A stretch of 21,517 bases of DNA from Actinomycetota bacterium (GCA_005787025.1 SYCH01000255.1:1-21517); one strand, 5' to 3'. Positions 7,544 to 14,938 are shown, counted from the first letter of the stretch. Notes: generated by a model from the letters alone, not told the origin. Made by a program: numbers and translations.

Positions 7544-7882
7544 ATGAAACTGATCACAGCAATCGTGAAGCCGTTCAAACTGGACGACGTGAAGGACGCC
7601 CTCAAGGCCGCCGGTGTGCAAGGCATCACCGTCAGCGAGGTGCGCGGCTTCGGTCGCCAGGGCGGACACAGCGAGACCTACCGCGGAGCCGAGTACAAGA
7701 TCGACTTCGTGCCCAAGGTTCGCTTGGAGCTGGTGGTCGACGATTCCAGCGTGGACGCGGTCGTCGCGGCCATCAAGGCGTCGGCGAACACCGGCAAGAT
7801 CGGTGACGGCAAGATTTGGGTGGCCAGCGTCGACCGCCTCGTCCGCATCCGTACCGGTGAGGAAGGCCCCGACGCCATCTAG
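7544..7882 (+). CDS. glnK: PII nitrogen regulatory protein GlnK (copy 1)
   Basis: This is the trimeric PII signal protein (112 residues, standard length) that senses ATP/ADP and 2-oxoglutarate and blocks the partner ammonium channel. It opens MKLITAIVKPFKLDDVK. It has the T-loop RGFGRQGGHSETYRGAEY with the modifiable Tyr51 retained, a B-loop TGKIGDGKIWV, and the C-terminal RIRTGEEG. In actinobacteria Tyr51 is adenylylated by GlnD, but no glnD lies in this window. A purine-rich GAGAGGA upstream of ATG 7544 serves as ribosome-binding site. The protein differs from the second copy at about 13 of 112 positions, mostly after residue 60, while the T-loop differs only at residue 43 (Ser here, Thr in copy 2). 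The strong terminator downstream ends the operon. Confidence 0.97.
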   Translation: MKLITAIVKPFKLDDVKDALKAAGVQGITVSEVRGFGRQGGHSETYRGAEYKIDFVPKVRLELVVDDSSVDAVVAAIKASANTGKIGDGKIWVASVDRLVRIRTGEEGPDAI

Positions 7883-7951
7883 TCGGTGCCGCGACCAGGG
7901 CTCGTCGGCGAATTCGCTGGCGGCACACGGAGGTGGTTCTCCTCCGGTAGG

Positions 7952-8003
7952 GGACGTCCCCGGGTCGAACGCTTCGGCGTCCGACCCGGGGACGTCCGTT
8001 TTT
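7952..8003 (+). terminator. Rho-independent terminator after glnK1 (UUCG tetraloop)
   Basis: A 16-bp perfect stem (7952-7967 with 7982-7997) continues, after one A/C mismatch, into a 4-bp ACGC/GCGT stem closed by a UUCG loop (7973-7976). Five T residues follow (7999-8003). This is an unusually strong intrinsic terminator for GC-rich DNA. A smaller hairpin with 6-bp arms lies just before it (7928-7933 with 7941-7946). The structure separates amt1-glnK1 from the independently promoted amt2-glnK2 unit. The stem lacks a T run on the opposite strand, so it should act in one direction. Confidence 0.88.
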
Positions 8004-8019
8004 CCGCCCGAAGCCGAAT

Positions 8020-8080
8020 CGCACAATCGCTTCACATTGCCGAAACATTCGGGCAACGAGCGTTTCCTACGCTTCTGATG
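8020..8080 (+). promoter_or_regulatory. Operator plus promoter O3 (GlnR-like 11-bp repeats) for amt2-glnK2
   Basis: Boxes CGCAC (8020), TTCAC (8031), GAAAC (8042) and GCAAC (8053) are spaced exactly 11 bp apart. TCGG precedes the last box. The -10 element TACGCT is at 8068-8073, again ten bases after the last box, giving a start near 8080 and a leader of about 55 bases. The middle two boxes fit the GTNAC-N6-GAAAC form of GlnR sites apart from the first base. It is the third copy of the architecture seen at 3645 and 5803. Confidence 0.7.
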
Positions 8081-8135
8081 TCGATCTTCCGCCTCGGAGG
8101 TCGGCATTCCCCTCGAACCATCGGAGAACCACACC

Positions 8136-9335
8136 ATGGAAAGCGGCAACATCGCGTGGGTGCTGATCTCGTCAGCCCTCGTCCTGTTCATGACCCCCGG
8201 CCTGGCCTTCTTCTACGGAGGCATGGACCGCAATCGCAACGTGTTGAACATGCTGATGATGAATTTCTATTGCGTTCTCATCATCCCGATCCTGTGGGTG
8301 GCCGTCGGCTACTCGCTCTCGCAGACCCCTTTCGACAATGACTTCATCGGGGGATTCGACTCGTTCTTCCTCAAGGACATCACGGTCGCCGGTGACGGAA
8401 TGTCGTTGGCCGTCGTGGCGTTCCTCGGCATGTTCGCCGCCATCACGCCAGCGCTCATCTCGGGAGCCGTCGCCGACCGCATGAAGTTCTCGGCGTGGGC
8501 CATCTTCGTGCCGGTGTGGTCGTTGCTGGTGTACGTGCCGGTGTTCAAGTGGGTCTACGGAGGATGGCTCGCCGACCGTGGCTCCATCGACTTCGCGGGT
8601 GGCACCGCCATCCACGTGAACGCCGGAATCGCCGCGCTGGCCGCGGTGATGGTGTTGGGCAAGCGCAAGTCCGCGCCGACTCCGCCGCACTCGATGCCCC
8701 TCGTCATGATCGGGACCGGCATCTTGTGGTTCGGTTGGTTCGGCTTCAACGCCGGTTCGGCGTTGGCCGCCAACGGCGCCGCGGCCCAAGCGTTCATGAA
8801 CACCTTCCTCGCCGCCGCCGCGGCGGGTCTCGCCTGGATCCTCATCGAATGGCTGCGCGACGGCCACCCCACCAATCTCGGAGCCGCATCGGGCATCGTG
8901 TCCGGCTTGGTGGCCATCACCCCCGCCGCCGGATACGTGTCGGGTGCTTCACCCATCTTCATCGGTCTCATCGCCGGTGTCATCTGCTGCTACGCGGTGC
9001 GACTGAAGCACAAGTTCGGCTACGACGACGCCCTCGACGTGGTCGGAGTTCACTTCGTGGGCGGCCTCGTCGGTTCGCTCCTCATCGGCTTCTTCGCCAA
9101 CCCGTCGTTCTTCGACGGGGCGTTCATGGAAGGCATCTTCTACGGCGGCGGCGCCAAATTGCTGCTGGAGCAGGCCATCGCCAACGGAGCCGCCATCGTG
9201 TGGTCGTTCGTGCTCACGTACGGCATCATGGTGGCGTTGAAAAAGACCATCGGTGTGCGAGTGTCCGAGGAGAGCGAGGCCGGAGGCCTCGACCTGGCCG
9301 AGCACGGCGAAACCGCGTACCACGGTGCGCAGTGA
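8136..9335 (+). CDS. amt: Ammonium transporter, canonical AmtB-like (Amt2)
   Basis: The product is an ammonium channel of 399 residues, the usual AmtB length, with no cleavable signal peptide. It opens SGNIAWVLISSALVLFMTPG, the standard first helix. FFYGGMDRNRNVLNMLMM is the family motif near residue 30. The pore histidines are H160 (AIHVNAG) and H306 (GVHFVGG), and the tail GLDLAEHGETAYHG is the PII-contact region. ATG 8136 is preceded by GGAGAA (8123-8128). It differs clearly from Amt1 (no N-terminal extension, diverged sequence), so the pair is not a recent tandem duplication of the channel even though the linked PII genes are nearly the same. glnK2 follows 58 bases later, and control by O3 is inferred. 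Confidence 0.97.
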   Translation: MESGNIAWVLISSALVLFMTPGLAFFYGGMDRNRNVLNMLMMNFYCVLIIPILWVAVGYSLSQTPFDNDFIGGFDSFFLKDITVAGDGMSLAVVAFLGMFAAITPALISGAVADRMKFSAWAIFVPVWSLLVYVPVFKWVYGGWLADRGSIDFAGGTAIHVNAGIAALAAVMVLGKRKSAPTPPHSMPLVMIGTGILWFGWFGFNAGSALAANGAAAQAFMNTFLAAAAAGLAWILIEWLRDGHPTNLGAASGIVSGLVAITPAAGYVSGASPIFIGLIAGVICCYAVRLKHKFGYDDALDVVGVHFVGGLVGSLLIGFFANPSFFDGAFMEGIFYGGGAKLLLEQAIANGAAIVWSFVLTYGIMVALKKTIGVRVSEESEAGGLDLAEHGETAYHGAQ

Positions 9336-9393
9336 CAATCGTCGTCATGGAACGCAAGACTGATCGAGACGAAAGCAGACCCGGAGAACCATC

Positions 9394-9732
9394 ATGAAAC
9401 TGATCACCGCAATCGTGAAGCCGTTCAAGCTCGACGACGTGAAGGATGCCCTGAAGGCCGCTGGCGTGCAGGGCATCACCGTCAGCGAGGTCCGCGGCTT
9501 CGGTCGTCAGGGCGGTCACACCGAGACCTACCGCGGCGCCGAATACAAGATCGACTTCGTTCCCAAGGTCCGCCTCGAGATCGTGGTGGACGACCAGGAC
9601 GTCGACGGTGTGGTCGCGGCCATCAAGGCGGCAGCGTCCACCGGCAAGATCGGCGACGGCAAGATCTGGGTGACCGGCGTGGATCGCATCATCCGCATCC
9701 GCACCGGCGAAGAGGGACACGACGCCGTCTAG
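9394..9732 (+). CDS. glnK: PII nitrogen regulatory protein GlnK (copy 2)
   Basis: This is a second 112-residue PII protein with all family landmarks: MKLITAIVKPFKLDDVK, the T-loop GGHTETYRGAEY with Tyr51, TGKIGDGKIWV and the RIRTGEEGHDAV tail. It is identical to copy 1 over the first 42 residues, and most changes fall between residues 63 and 99. The ribosome-binding site is CGGAGAA just before ATG 9394. It pairs with amt2 as its presumed channel plug. The two PII proteins should be able to form mixed trimers, which is inference from their similarity. The stop lies one base from the stop of the convergent CoxL-like gene, and no clear terminator is visible between them. Confidence 0.97.
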   Translation: MKLITAIVKPFKLDDVKDALKAAGVQGITVSEVRGFGRQGGHTETYRGAEYKIDFVPKVRLEIVVDDQDVDGVVAAIKAAASTGKIGDGKIWVTGVDRIIRIRTGEEGHDAV

Positions 9733-9733
9733 T

Positions 9734-12019
9734 TCAGGCGGTCGTGATCGCTTCCCACACCCGTTGGGCGGTGCACGGCAAGTCGATGTGGCGCACTCCG
9801 AGGTGTGACAACGCGTCCACCACGGCGTTCTGTACCGCGGGGGTGGCACCGATGGTGCCACTCTCGCCGATGCCCTTGGCACCCAGGTCGTTGAGTGGTG
9901 ACGGTGACTCCATGTGGACCGTCACGAAACTCGGTACCTCGGCGGCGCTGGGGAATCCGTAGTCGGCGAAGTTGCCCGTGAGCGGGTTGCCATCCTCGTC
10001 GTACACGAACTCCTCGAACAACGCCTGGCCGATTCCTTGCACCAACCCTCCGTGCACCTGACCCTCGGCCAGCAACGTGTTCACGATGCGACCGGCATCG
10101 TCGACCGCCACCATGTCGCGCAAGCGGACCCCGCCGGTCTCGGTGTCGACCTCGACCACCGCGACGTGGGCACCGCTCGGGAACGTGCCTCCCACCTGCA
10201 CGAAGTCACCGGCGCCATCGAGTCGGTGCCCGTCACGAGCCGCCGACACCAACACCTCGGTCCAGCCCACCGAAATGGCGGGTGTGCCCACCACGTGGAA
10301 CCGGCCGTCCTCCAGCGTCACGTCGACGACGTCGGCTTCCAACAATCGTGACGCGATCTCGCGGGCCTTGTCGGCCACCACTGCCGAGGCGCGCCACACG
10401 TTGGTGCCACCCAATTGCACCGATCGCGAACCTCCGGTGATCTCGCTGCTCGGCACCAGATCGGTGTCGCCATGCACGACGGTCACCTTCTCGAACGGGA
10501 CACCGAGGCGATCGGCCACCAGCATCGCCCACGTCGTGCGATGGCCTTGCCCGTACGGCGTGGTGCCGGTGATCACGCGGGCGGCCACCGCGCCGGACTC
10601 GTCCAGCAACACCTCGACCAGACCCAGTTCCGAGCCGCCCGACATGGCGGTGATCTCCACGTACACCGCCACGCCGATACCCAACTGCACGCGATCCCCG
10701 GACGCGCGACGTCGTTGCTGCTCGGCGCGCAGGCCGTCGTAGTTCGCGGCCGTCAGCGCCAGGTCCAACGAACCCGGGTAGTCGCCGCTGTCGTACACGG
10801 TTCCGTTGGCGTTCTTGTACGGGAAGGCGTCCTTGGGCACCAGGTTGATGCGCCGCACCTCCACGGGGTCCATGCCGATCTCGTGGGCGAACATGTCGAC
10901 GGCGCGCTCGATGGCCGCGGCGGCCTCGGGTCGACCGGCGCCGCGATACGCCAACGTGGGCACGGTGTTGGTGAGAACTCCGACGGCGTGCATCGCCGCG
11001 TTGGGGACGTGATACGTGCCCGTGAGCATGGCCCCGGTCATGAACGGCAGGAACGCGCCGAAACGCGGATACGCGCCGGCGTCCTGGATGACCTTCAATT
11101 CGTAGGCGAGGATGCGTCCGTCGCGCGTGCCACCGATGCGCAGATCCTGAATCTGAGCCCGGCCATGCCCGAGACCGTTCATGCTCTCGGTGCGCGACTC
11201 GGTGTATCGCACCGGCCGGTTCGTTCGTCGCGCCAACCACGGCAACAACAGATCCTCGGGGTAGAAGAAGGCCTTGGCACCGAAGCCACCGCCGACGTCG
11301 GGGGTGATGACGCGAATCTGGTCGGCGGGCAGACCGTAGAAGGTGGCCAGTTGGTTCCGGATCGGGTGGGCGCCCTGACACGCTTGCCAATGCGTCAGAC
11401 GTCGCACACCGTTCTCGTCGGGTTCCTCCCAACGGCTGGCCGCCACGCGCGACTCGAGGGGGCTCGGAGCGATGCGTCGATTCAGGATGCGCCTCTCGAC
11501 GATCACCTCGCAGGCCGAGAAGTCCACCTCACGTTGCGCGGGCAAGGTGACGACCACGTTGCTGCCCCGATCGGGGAAGAGCAGCGTGCTCGAGGTCATC
11601 GCCTCCTCGGCGTCCACCACCACTGGCAACGGTTCGTACTCCACCTGCACCCGTTCGGCGGCGTCCACGGCCTGGGCGCGCGACTCGGCCACCACCGCGG
11701 CCACCAATTCTCCGACGAACCGCACGGTGTCGGAGGCCAACGCACCACGAGCGATGTCGGCGGGCAACAACGGCATGTCGATGGGGACGGGACCGATTCC
11801 GTCGGCGCTCAGGTCGTCCGTCGTGAACACGCCCACCACACCGGGCATCGTGCGGGCCTCGTCGGCGTCGATCGAGAGGATGCGCCCGTGGGCGATGGTG
11901 GATCGCACGTACACCACGTGCGTGGCACCCGGAAGCACCAGATTGTCGACGAAGGTTCCCCGGCCCGTGACGAGGTCCGGGTCCTCGGTGCGCATCACCC
12001 GAGTACCGATCATGCCCAT
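9734..12019 (-). CDS. CoxL/xanthine-dehydrogenase-type molybdopterin subunit (form II CODH-like)
   Basis: This is the large catalytic subunit of a molybdenum hydroxylase (761 residues). The N-terminal Ald_Xan_dh domain begins GTRVMRTEDPDLVTGRGTFVDN. The Mo-cofactor domain has QACQGAHPIRNQLA, the VGGGFGAK loop, the active-site loop AYRGAGR (357-363) and the catalytic Glu719 in GIGESGT. True aerobic CO dehydrogenase (form I) has AYRCSFR with a Cys ligand for Cu. AYRGAGR marks form II/other hydroxylases, so CO is not the proven substrate; an aldehyde or heterocycle is possible. The start ATG 12019 follows a GAGGGGG site; the ATG two codons later is the alternative. The FeS (CoxS) and FAD (CoxM) subunits are not adjacent, which is unusual for this family. 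It is divergent from the FrhB-like gene. Confidence 0.92.
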   Translation of the reverse strand: MGMIGTRVMRTEDPDLVTGRGTFVDNLVLPGATHVVYVRSTIAHGRILSIDADEARTMPGVVGVFTTDDLSADGIGPVPIDMPLLPADIARGALASDTVRFVGELVAAVVAESRAQAVDAAERVQVEYEPLPVVVDAEEAMTSSTLLFPDRGSNVVVTLPAQREVDFSACEVIVERRILNRRIAPSPLESRVAASRWEEPDENGVRRLTHWQACQGAHPIRNQLATFYGLPADQIRVITPDVGGGFGAKAFFYPEDLLLPWLARRTNRPVRYTESRTESMNGLGHGRAQIQDLRIGGTRDGRILAYELKVIQDAGAYPRFGAFLPFMTGAMLTGTYHVPNAAMHAVGVLTNTVPTLAYRGAGRPEAAAAIERAVDMFAHEIGMDPVEVRRINLVPKDAFPYKNANGTVYDSGDYPGSLDLALTAANYDGLRAEQQRRRASGDRVQLGIGVAVYVEITAMSGGSELGLVEVLLDESGAVAARVITGTTPYGQGHRTTWAMLVADRLGVPFEKVTVVHGDTDLVPSSEITGGSRSVQLGGTNVWRASAVVADKAREIASRLLEADVVDVTLEDGRFHVVGTPAISVGWTEVLVSAARDGHRLDGAGDFVQVGGTFPSGAHVAVVEVDTETGGVRLRDMVAVDDAGRIVNTLLAEGQVHGGLVQGIGQALFEEFVYDEDGNPLTGNFADYGFPSAAEVPSFVTVHMESPSPLNDLGAKGIGESGTIGATPAVQNAVVDALSHLGVRHIDLPCTAQRVWEAITTA

Positions 12020-12026
12020 GTGGTGT

Positions 12027-12036
12027 CCCCCTCGAT
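12027..12036 (-). promoter_or_regulatory. Ribosome-binding site of the CoxL-like gene
   Basis: On the minus strand the purine run GAGGGGGA lies about 6-9 bases before ATG 12019. It decides the start against the much longer open frame that continues upstream through the divergent gene. The whole divergent interval is only 75 bases, so both promoters must be packed there. No clear -10 for this direction was found. Confidence 0.55.
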
Positions 12037-12081
12037 CGTGATTGCGATCAGCCGAATCCGATGACCCGCCTCCGGCCAGCG

Positions 12082-12087
12082 TAGATT
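12082..12087 (+). promoter_or_regulatory. -10 element for the FrhB-like gene (leaderless arrangement)
   Basis: TAGATT fits TANNNT and ends seven bases before ATG 12095, placing transcription start at the A of the ATG. No Shine-Dalgarno sequence fits in the gap. This supports ATG 12095 over the upstream in-frame TTG at 12086, which overlaps the -10 itself. Confidence 0.6.
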
Positions 12088-12094
12088 GCCATGC

Positions 12095-13282
12095 ATGACC
12101 GTGACCGAGTCCTCCCCCGCCAAAGCCGAACGCTGGACCGCCCAGTGGAAAGAGCTCTACAACGAGGTGATCACCACCGGTCTGTGCACCGGTTGTGCGG
12201 GGTGCGTCGTCACCTGCCCGCACGACGTGATCGGTTACGAGCACGAGGAGGGCAAGTACAAGCCCTTCCACCTCGAGGAAGAACTGGGCCTCGACAACTG
12301 CGTGCACGGCGAAAAGGGGTGCACCACCTGCACCCGCGCCTGCCCGCGTTTTCGCGCCTGGGAGACCTCGGCCGACATGCACCTGTTCGGTCGCATCCGT
12401 GAACCCGACGAGATGGCCGGCGTGTGGCGTCAGTTGCTGCTCACGCGGGCTTCGGACAAGGTGGCTCACGAGAAGGGTCAAGACGGTGGATTCGTCTCGG
12501 CCATGCTCATCTGGTTGCTCGAGAACGACTACATCGAGGCCGCGCTCGTGAGTGGCGTGGAACCCGACGATGCGTGGAAGGCCAAGCCCGCGTTGGCGCG
12601 CAACAAAGAAGAAGTGCTGGCCACCGCCGGTTCGCGTTACACGTATTGCGCGAACCCGCTCGCCTTGCGCGAGGCGAAGGAACAGGGTTTCAGCCGTCTC
12701 GCATTGGTCGGCATGGGTTGCCAGACTTCGTCACCGCCCGTCATGTGGGACCGCAAGGCCGGCAAGGTGTCCAAGCCGTTCCTGTTCAACATCGGCCTGC
12801 TGTGCTCCAAGACCTTCGACGACGCCATCTTCCCCGAACTCTTCGAGGCCAAGTACGGCCTGAAGAAGCAGGACATGGTGAAGATGAACATCAAGGGCGT
12901 CTTCCAGATCTGGATGAAGGACGGCTCGTATCACGAGATCGATCTGAAGGAATGCCACCAATGGACGCGCGAGGGCTGCAAGAGCTGCCCCGACTTCGCC
13001 GCCGAGCACAGCGACATCGCCACCGGCGGAATCGGCAAGGACAACGACTGGACCCTCACGATCGTGCGCACCGAACTCGGCGAGGAAGTGATCAATCGCA
13101 TGATCAAGGACGGGGTCATCGAAGCCCGCCCGGCCCAGGAGGACGAGGTGGCCATGAAGCTGCTGCGCACCCTCTCGATCGTCAGCCGTCGCCGTTGGCC
13201 CGAATGGGCCGACAAGGCCCCCAGCGTCGGTGTGCCGCCGCCGAAGAAGAAGGCCGACGGATCGGCCCCGGCCGCGCACTGA
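12095..13282 (+). CDS. F420 hydrogenase/dehydrogenase beta-subunit (FrhB) family iron-sulfur protein
   Basis: This cytoplasmic redox protein (395 residues) is likely to couple coenzyme F420 to an iron-sulfur donor or acceptor such as ferredoxin. The N-terminal part has two ferredoxin-like cysteine clusters: C31-x2-C34-x2-C37-x3-C41-P and C69-x6-C76-x2-C79-x3-C83-P. The central and C-terminal FrhB domains follow, with the flavin/F420 region EKGQDGGFVSAMLIWLLEND, VGMGCQTS and a further CKSCPDF motif. The C-terminal tail is Lys/Pro/Ala-rich. The start is set by the leaderless promoter. The esterase gene begins one base after its stop, so the two are co-transcribed. Its partner is unknown; the divergent molybdenum hydroxylase is a candidate, by neighbourhood only. 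Confidence 0.9.
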   Translation: MTVTESSPAKAERWTAQWKELYNEVITTGLCTGCAGCVVTCPHDVIGYEHEEGKYKPFHLEEELGLDNCVHGEKGCTTCTRACPRFRAWETSADMHLFGRIREPDEMAGVWRQLLLTRASDKVAHEKGQDGGFVSAMLIWLLENDYIEAALVSGVEPDDAWKAKPALARNKEEVLATAGSRYTYCANPLALREAKEQGFSRLALVGMGCQTSSPPVMWDRKAGKVSKPFLFNIGLLCSKTFDDAIFPELFEAKYGLKKQDMVKMNIKGVFQIWMKDGSYHEIDLKECHQWTREGCKSCPDFAAEHSDIATGGIGKDNDWTLTIVRTELGEEVINRMIKDGVIEARPAQEDEVAMKLLRTLSIVSRRRWPEWADKAPSVGVPPPKKKADGSAPAAH

Positions 13283-13283
13283 C

Positions 13284-14195
13284 ATGGCGTTGCACCCTCA
13301 GGTCGCCGTTTTGTTGGAGGGCCTGGCGGCCCTGAACATCCCGGCTCTCGAAACGCAGAGTGCGGTCGACGCTCGGGTCGGCATGGCGGCCATGACCGTG
13401 CCGTCGACCGTGGAGCTCCACGAGATCCGCGACGTCGATGCCGGCGGTGTTCCCGCGCGTCTGTACCGACCGAGCGGGTCGACTCGCCTCGGATTGCTCG
13501 TCTACTACCACGGTGGCGGATGGGTGCTCGGCAGTATCGACACCCACGACGACGTGTGCCGCAAGTTGGCGCGCGCCACGGGTCATGCGGTGCTCAGTGT
13601 CGACTACCGACTGGCGCCCGAGTATCCGTTCCCCGCACCGCTCGAGGATTCGGTGAACGCGTTGCGGTGGGCCCAGGCGAACGCGGCGGAGTTGGGAGTC
13701 GATCCGAATCGAATCGCGGTCGGTGGAGATTCGGCCGGCGGCAACCTGGCCGCGGTGGTGGCGAACCTGTCGCCCGTGCCATTGAGATTTCAGATGCTCA
13801 TCTACCCGGTCACCGACGCCACCCGTTCGTCACCGAGTTACGTCGAGAACGCCGAGGGATACCGCTTGACGGCCACCGGCATGAAATGGTTCTGCGATCA
13901 TTATCTGAGCGGTGGCGTCGGATCCGAGACCGACCCGCGCGTGTCGCCCTCGTTCGCCACCGACCACGTGTTGGCCGACGCACCGCCCACCCTGGTGATC
14001 ACGGCCGAGTACGACCCCTTGCGCGACGAGGGCGAGAGCTACGCCCAACGCCTGATGGAGGCCGGGGTTCCCTGTGCGCTCGCGCGGTACTCGGGGATGA
14101 TCCACGGATTCTTCTCGATGAGCGAGATGGTCGACGACGGCATGAAGGCCATCGAACACGCCGCTTCTCTGGTCAAGTCGGCGCTCGACGCCTAG
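13284..14195 (+). CDS. Alpha/beta-hydrolase, HSL-type esterase/lipase
   Basis: This is a serine esterase of the hormone-sensitive-lipase family (303 residues). The oxyanion-hole motif HGGGW is at residues 76-80 and the nucleophile S150 is in GDSAGGNLA. The acid is D244 in EYDPLRDEG and the base is H274 in IHGFFSM; the triad is complete and correctly spaced. No signal peptide is present, so it acts in the cytoplasm. ATG 13284 is chosen because the protein then begins ALHPQVAVLLEGLAAL, the usual opening; the open frame before it lies inside the FrhB-like gene. It is probably translated from the same mRNA as that gene. The TAG stop is shared as the palindrome CTAG with the stop of the convergent glycosylase gene. 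Natural substrate unknown. Confidence 0.93.
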   Translation: MALHPQVAVLLEGLAALNIPALETQSAVDARVGMAAMTVPSTVELHEIRDVDAGGVPARLYRPSGSTRLGLLVYYHGGGWVLGSIDTHDDVCRKLARATGHAVLSVDYRLAPEYPFPAPLEDSVNALRWAQANAAELGVDPNRIAVGGDSAGGNLAAVVANLSPVPLRFQMLIYPVTDATRSSPSYVENAEGYRLTATGMKWFCDHYLSGGVGSETDPRVSPSFATDHVLADAPPTLVITAEYDPLRDEGESYAQRLMEAGVPCALARYSGMIHGFFSMSEMVDDGMKAIEHAASLVKSALDA

Positions 14196-14914
14196 TCGCG
14201 CGTCAACGCGCGAACGCGAGCGAACACCGCGTCGATCATGGGTTCGGTCAACTTCCCGGTGAACGTGTTCTGCTGGCTCGGATGGAACGAGCCCACCAGC
14301 ACGAAGCCGTCCGGGGTGGTCACCTCCACTCCATGACCGAATTTCGGCCGGGGTTTCACGCCGAACTCCGAGCACGCCGACTCGTACGCGAACGCCCCGA
14401 GGCACACCACCACCCGTAGCCGAGTGAGAGCCTCCAACTCCCGACGTAGAAAGGGTCGGCATTCGTCGCGTTCGTCGTTGGACGGCTTGTTGTCCGGCGG
14501 CGCGCACTTCACCGCCGAAGTCACCCACGCTGCGCTGAGTTGCAAACCATCGGAAGCGTGCAACGACTCGGGCTGGTTGGCCAACCCGGCTTTGTGCATC
14601 GCCCGGTACAACCAATCACCACTGCGATCGCCGGTGAACATACGACCGGTGCGATTGGCGCCATGAGCCGCCGGGGCCAGACCCAGCACCAGGACGGTTG
14701 CGTTCGGATCGCCGAATCCGGGCACCGGTCGTCCCCAGTACGTCTCCTCGACGAACGCCGCTCTCTTCTCGCGGGCCACTTCCTCGCGCCATTCCACCAA
14801 ACGCGGACACGCTCGACACCCGCACACGTCGTCGTGGATGGTCGCCAACGTTCGTACGCGCGGACGTGGAGAACCCACGTGAACGGATCGAGGCGGACGA
14901 GACGGGATGACCAT
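14192..14914 (-). CDS. udgB: Uracil-DNA glycosylase family 5 (UdgB), 4Fe-4S
   Basis: This DNA-repair enzyme removes uracil and other deaminated bases (240 residues). An iron-sulfur site is indicated by C33-x2-C36 (CRACPRLVEWREEV) and two later cysteines in KCAPPDNKPSNDERDEC. Motif 1 is GLAPAAHGANRTGR around residues 78-91. This form, without the acidic or Asn catalytic residue of families 1 and 4, is the hallmark of family 5, as in mycobacterial UdgB. Motif 2 is FHPSQQNTFTGKLT near the C-terminus. The N-terminal 25 residues are Arg/Pro-rich and variable. The ATG at 14914 is only 24 bases from the divergent histidine-phosphatase start. The stop overlaps the convergent esterase stop by four bases. 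Confidence 0.93.
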   Translation of the reverse strand: MVIPSRPPRSVHVGSPRPRVRTLATIHDDVCGCRACPRLVEWREEVAREKRAAFVEETYWGRPVPGFGDPNATVLVLGLAPAAHGANRTGRMFTGDRSGDWLYRAMHKAGLANQPESLHASDGLQLSAAWVTSAVKCAPPDNKPSNDERDECRPFLRRELEALTRLRVVVCLGAFAYESACSEFGVKPRPKFGHGVEVTTPDGFVLVGSFHPSQQNTFTGKLTEPMIDAVFARVRALTRD

Positions 14915-14922
14915 GACCCCAC

Positions 14923-14928
14923 TAGGTT
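14923..14928 (+). promoter_or_regulatory. -10 element for the histidine-phosphatase operon
   Basis: TAGGTT fits TANNNT and ends ten bases before ATG 14939, giving a predicted leader of zero to about four bases. No Shine-Dalgarno sequence is visible. The element lies within the 24-base interval between the divergent udgB and phosphatase starts, so any -35 contact falls in the udgB 5' end. Confidence 0.45.
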
Positions 14929-14938
14929 GGCATCGATC

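Noticed and set aside
9336..9393. Possible further operator/promoter between amt2 and glnK2
   Set aside because: No 11-bp box series and no well-placed -10; the 58-base gap is consistent with co-transcription.
7544..9732. Direct repeat of more than 300 bases formed by the two glnK genes, considered as a mobile or recombination element
   Set aside because: The similarity is confined to the coding sequences; no terminal repeats, transposase or target duplication are seen. It is a paralogous pair.
9734..12019. Annotating the large subunit as true aerobic CO dehydrogenase (coxL)
   Set aside because: The loop is AYRGAGR and lacks the Cys of AYRCSFR, and coxS/coxM are absent, so CO oxidation cannot be claimed.
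10415..12064. 549-codon plus-strand open frame opposite the CoxL-like gene
   Set aside because: Biased His/Gly/Arg/Val composition with no recognisable motif, while the minus strand holds a complete molybdenum hydroxylase domain set.
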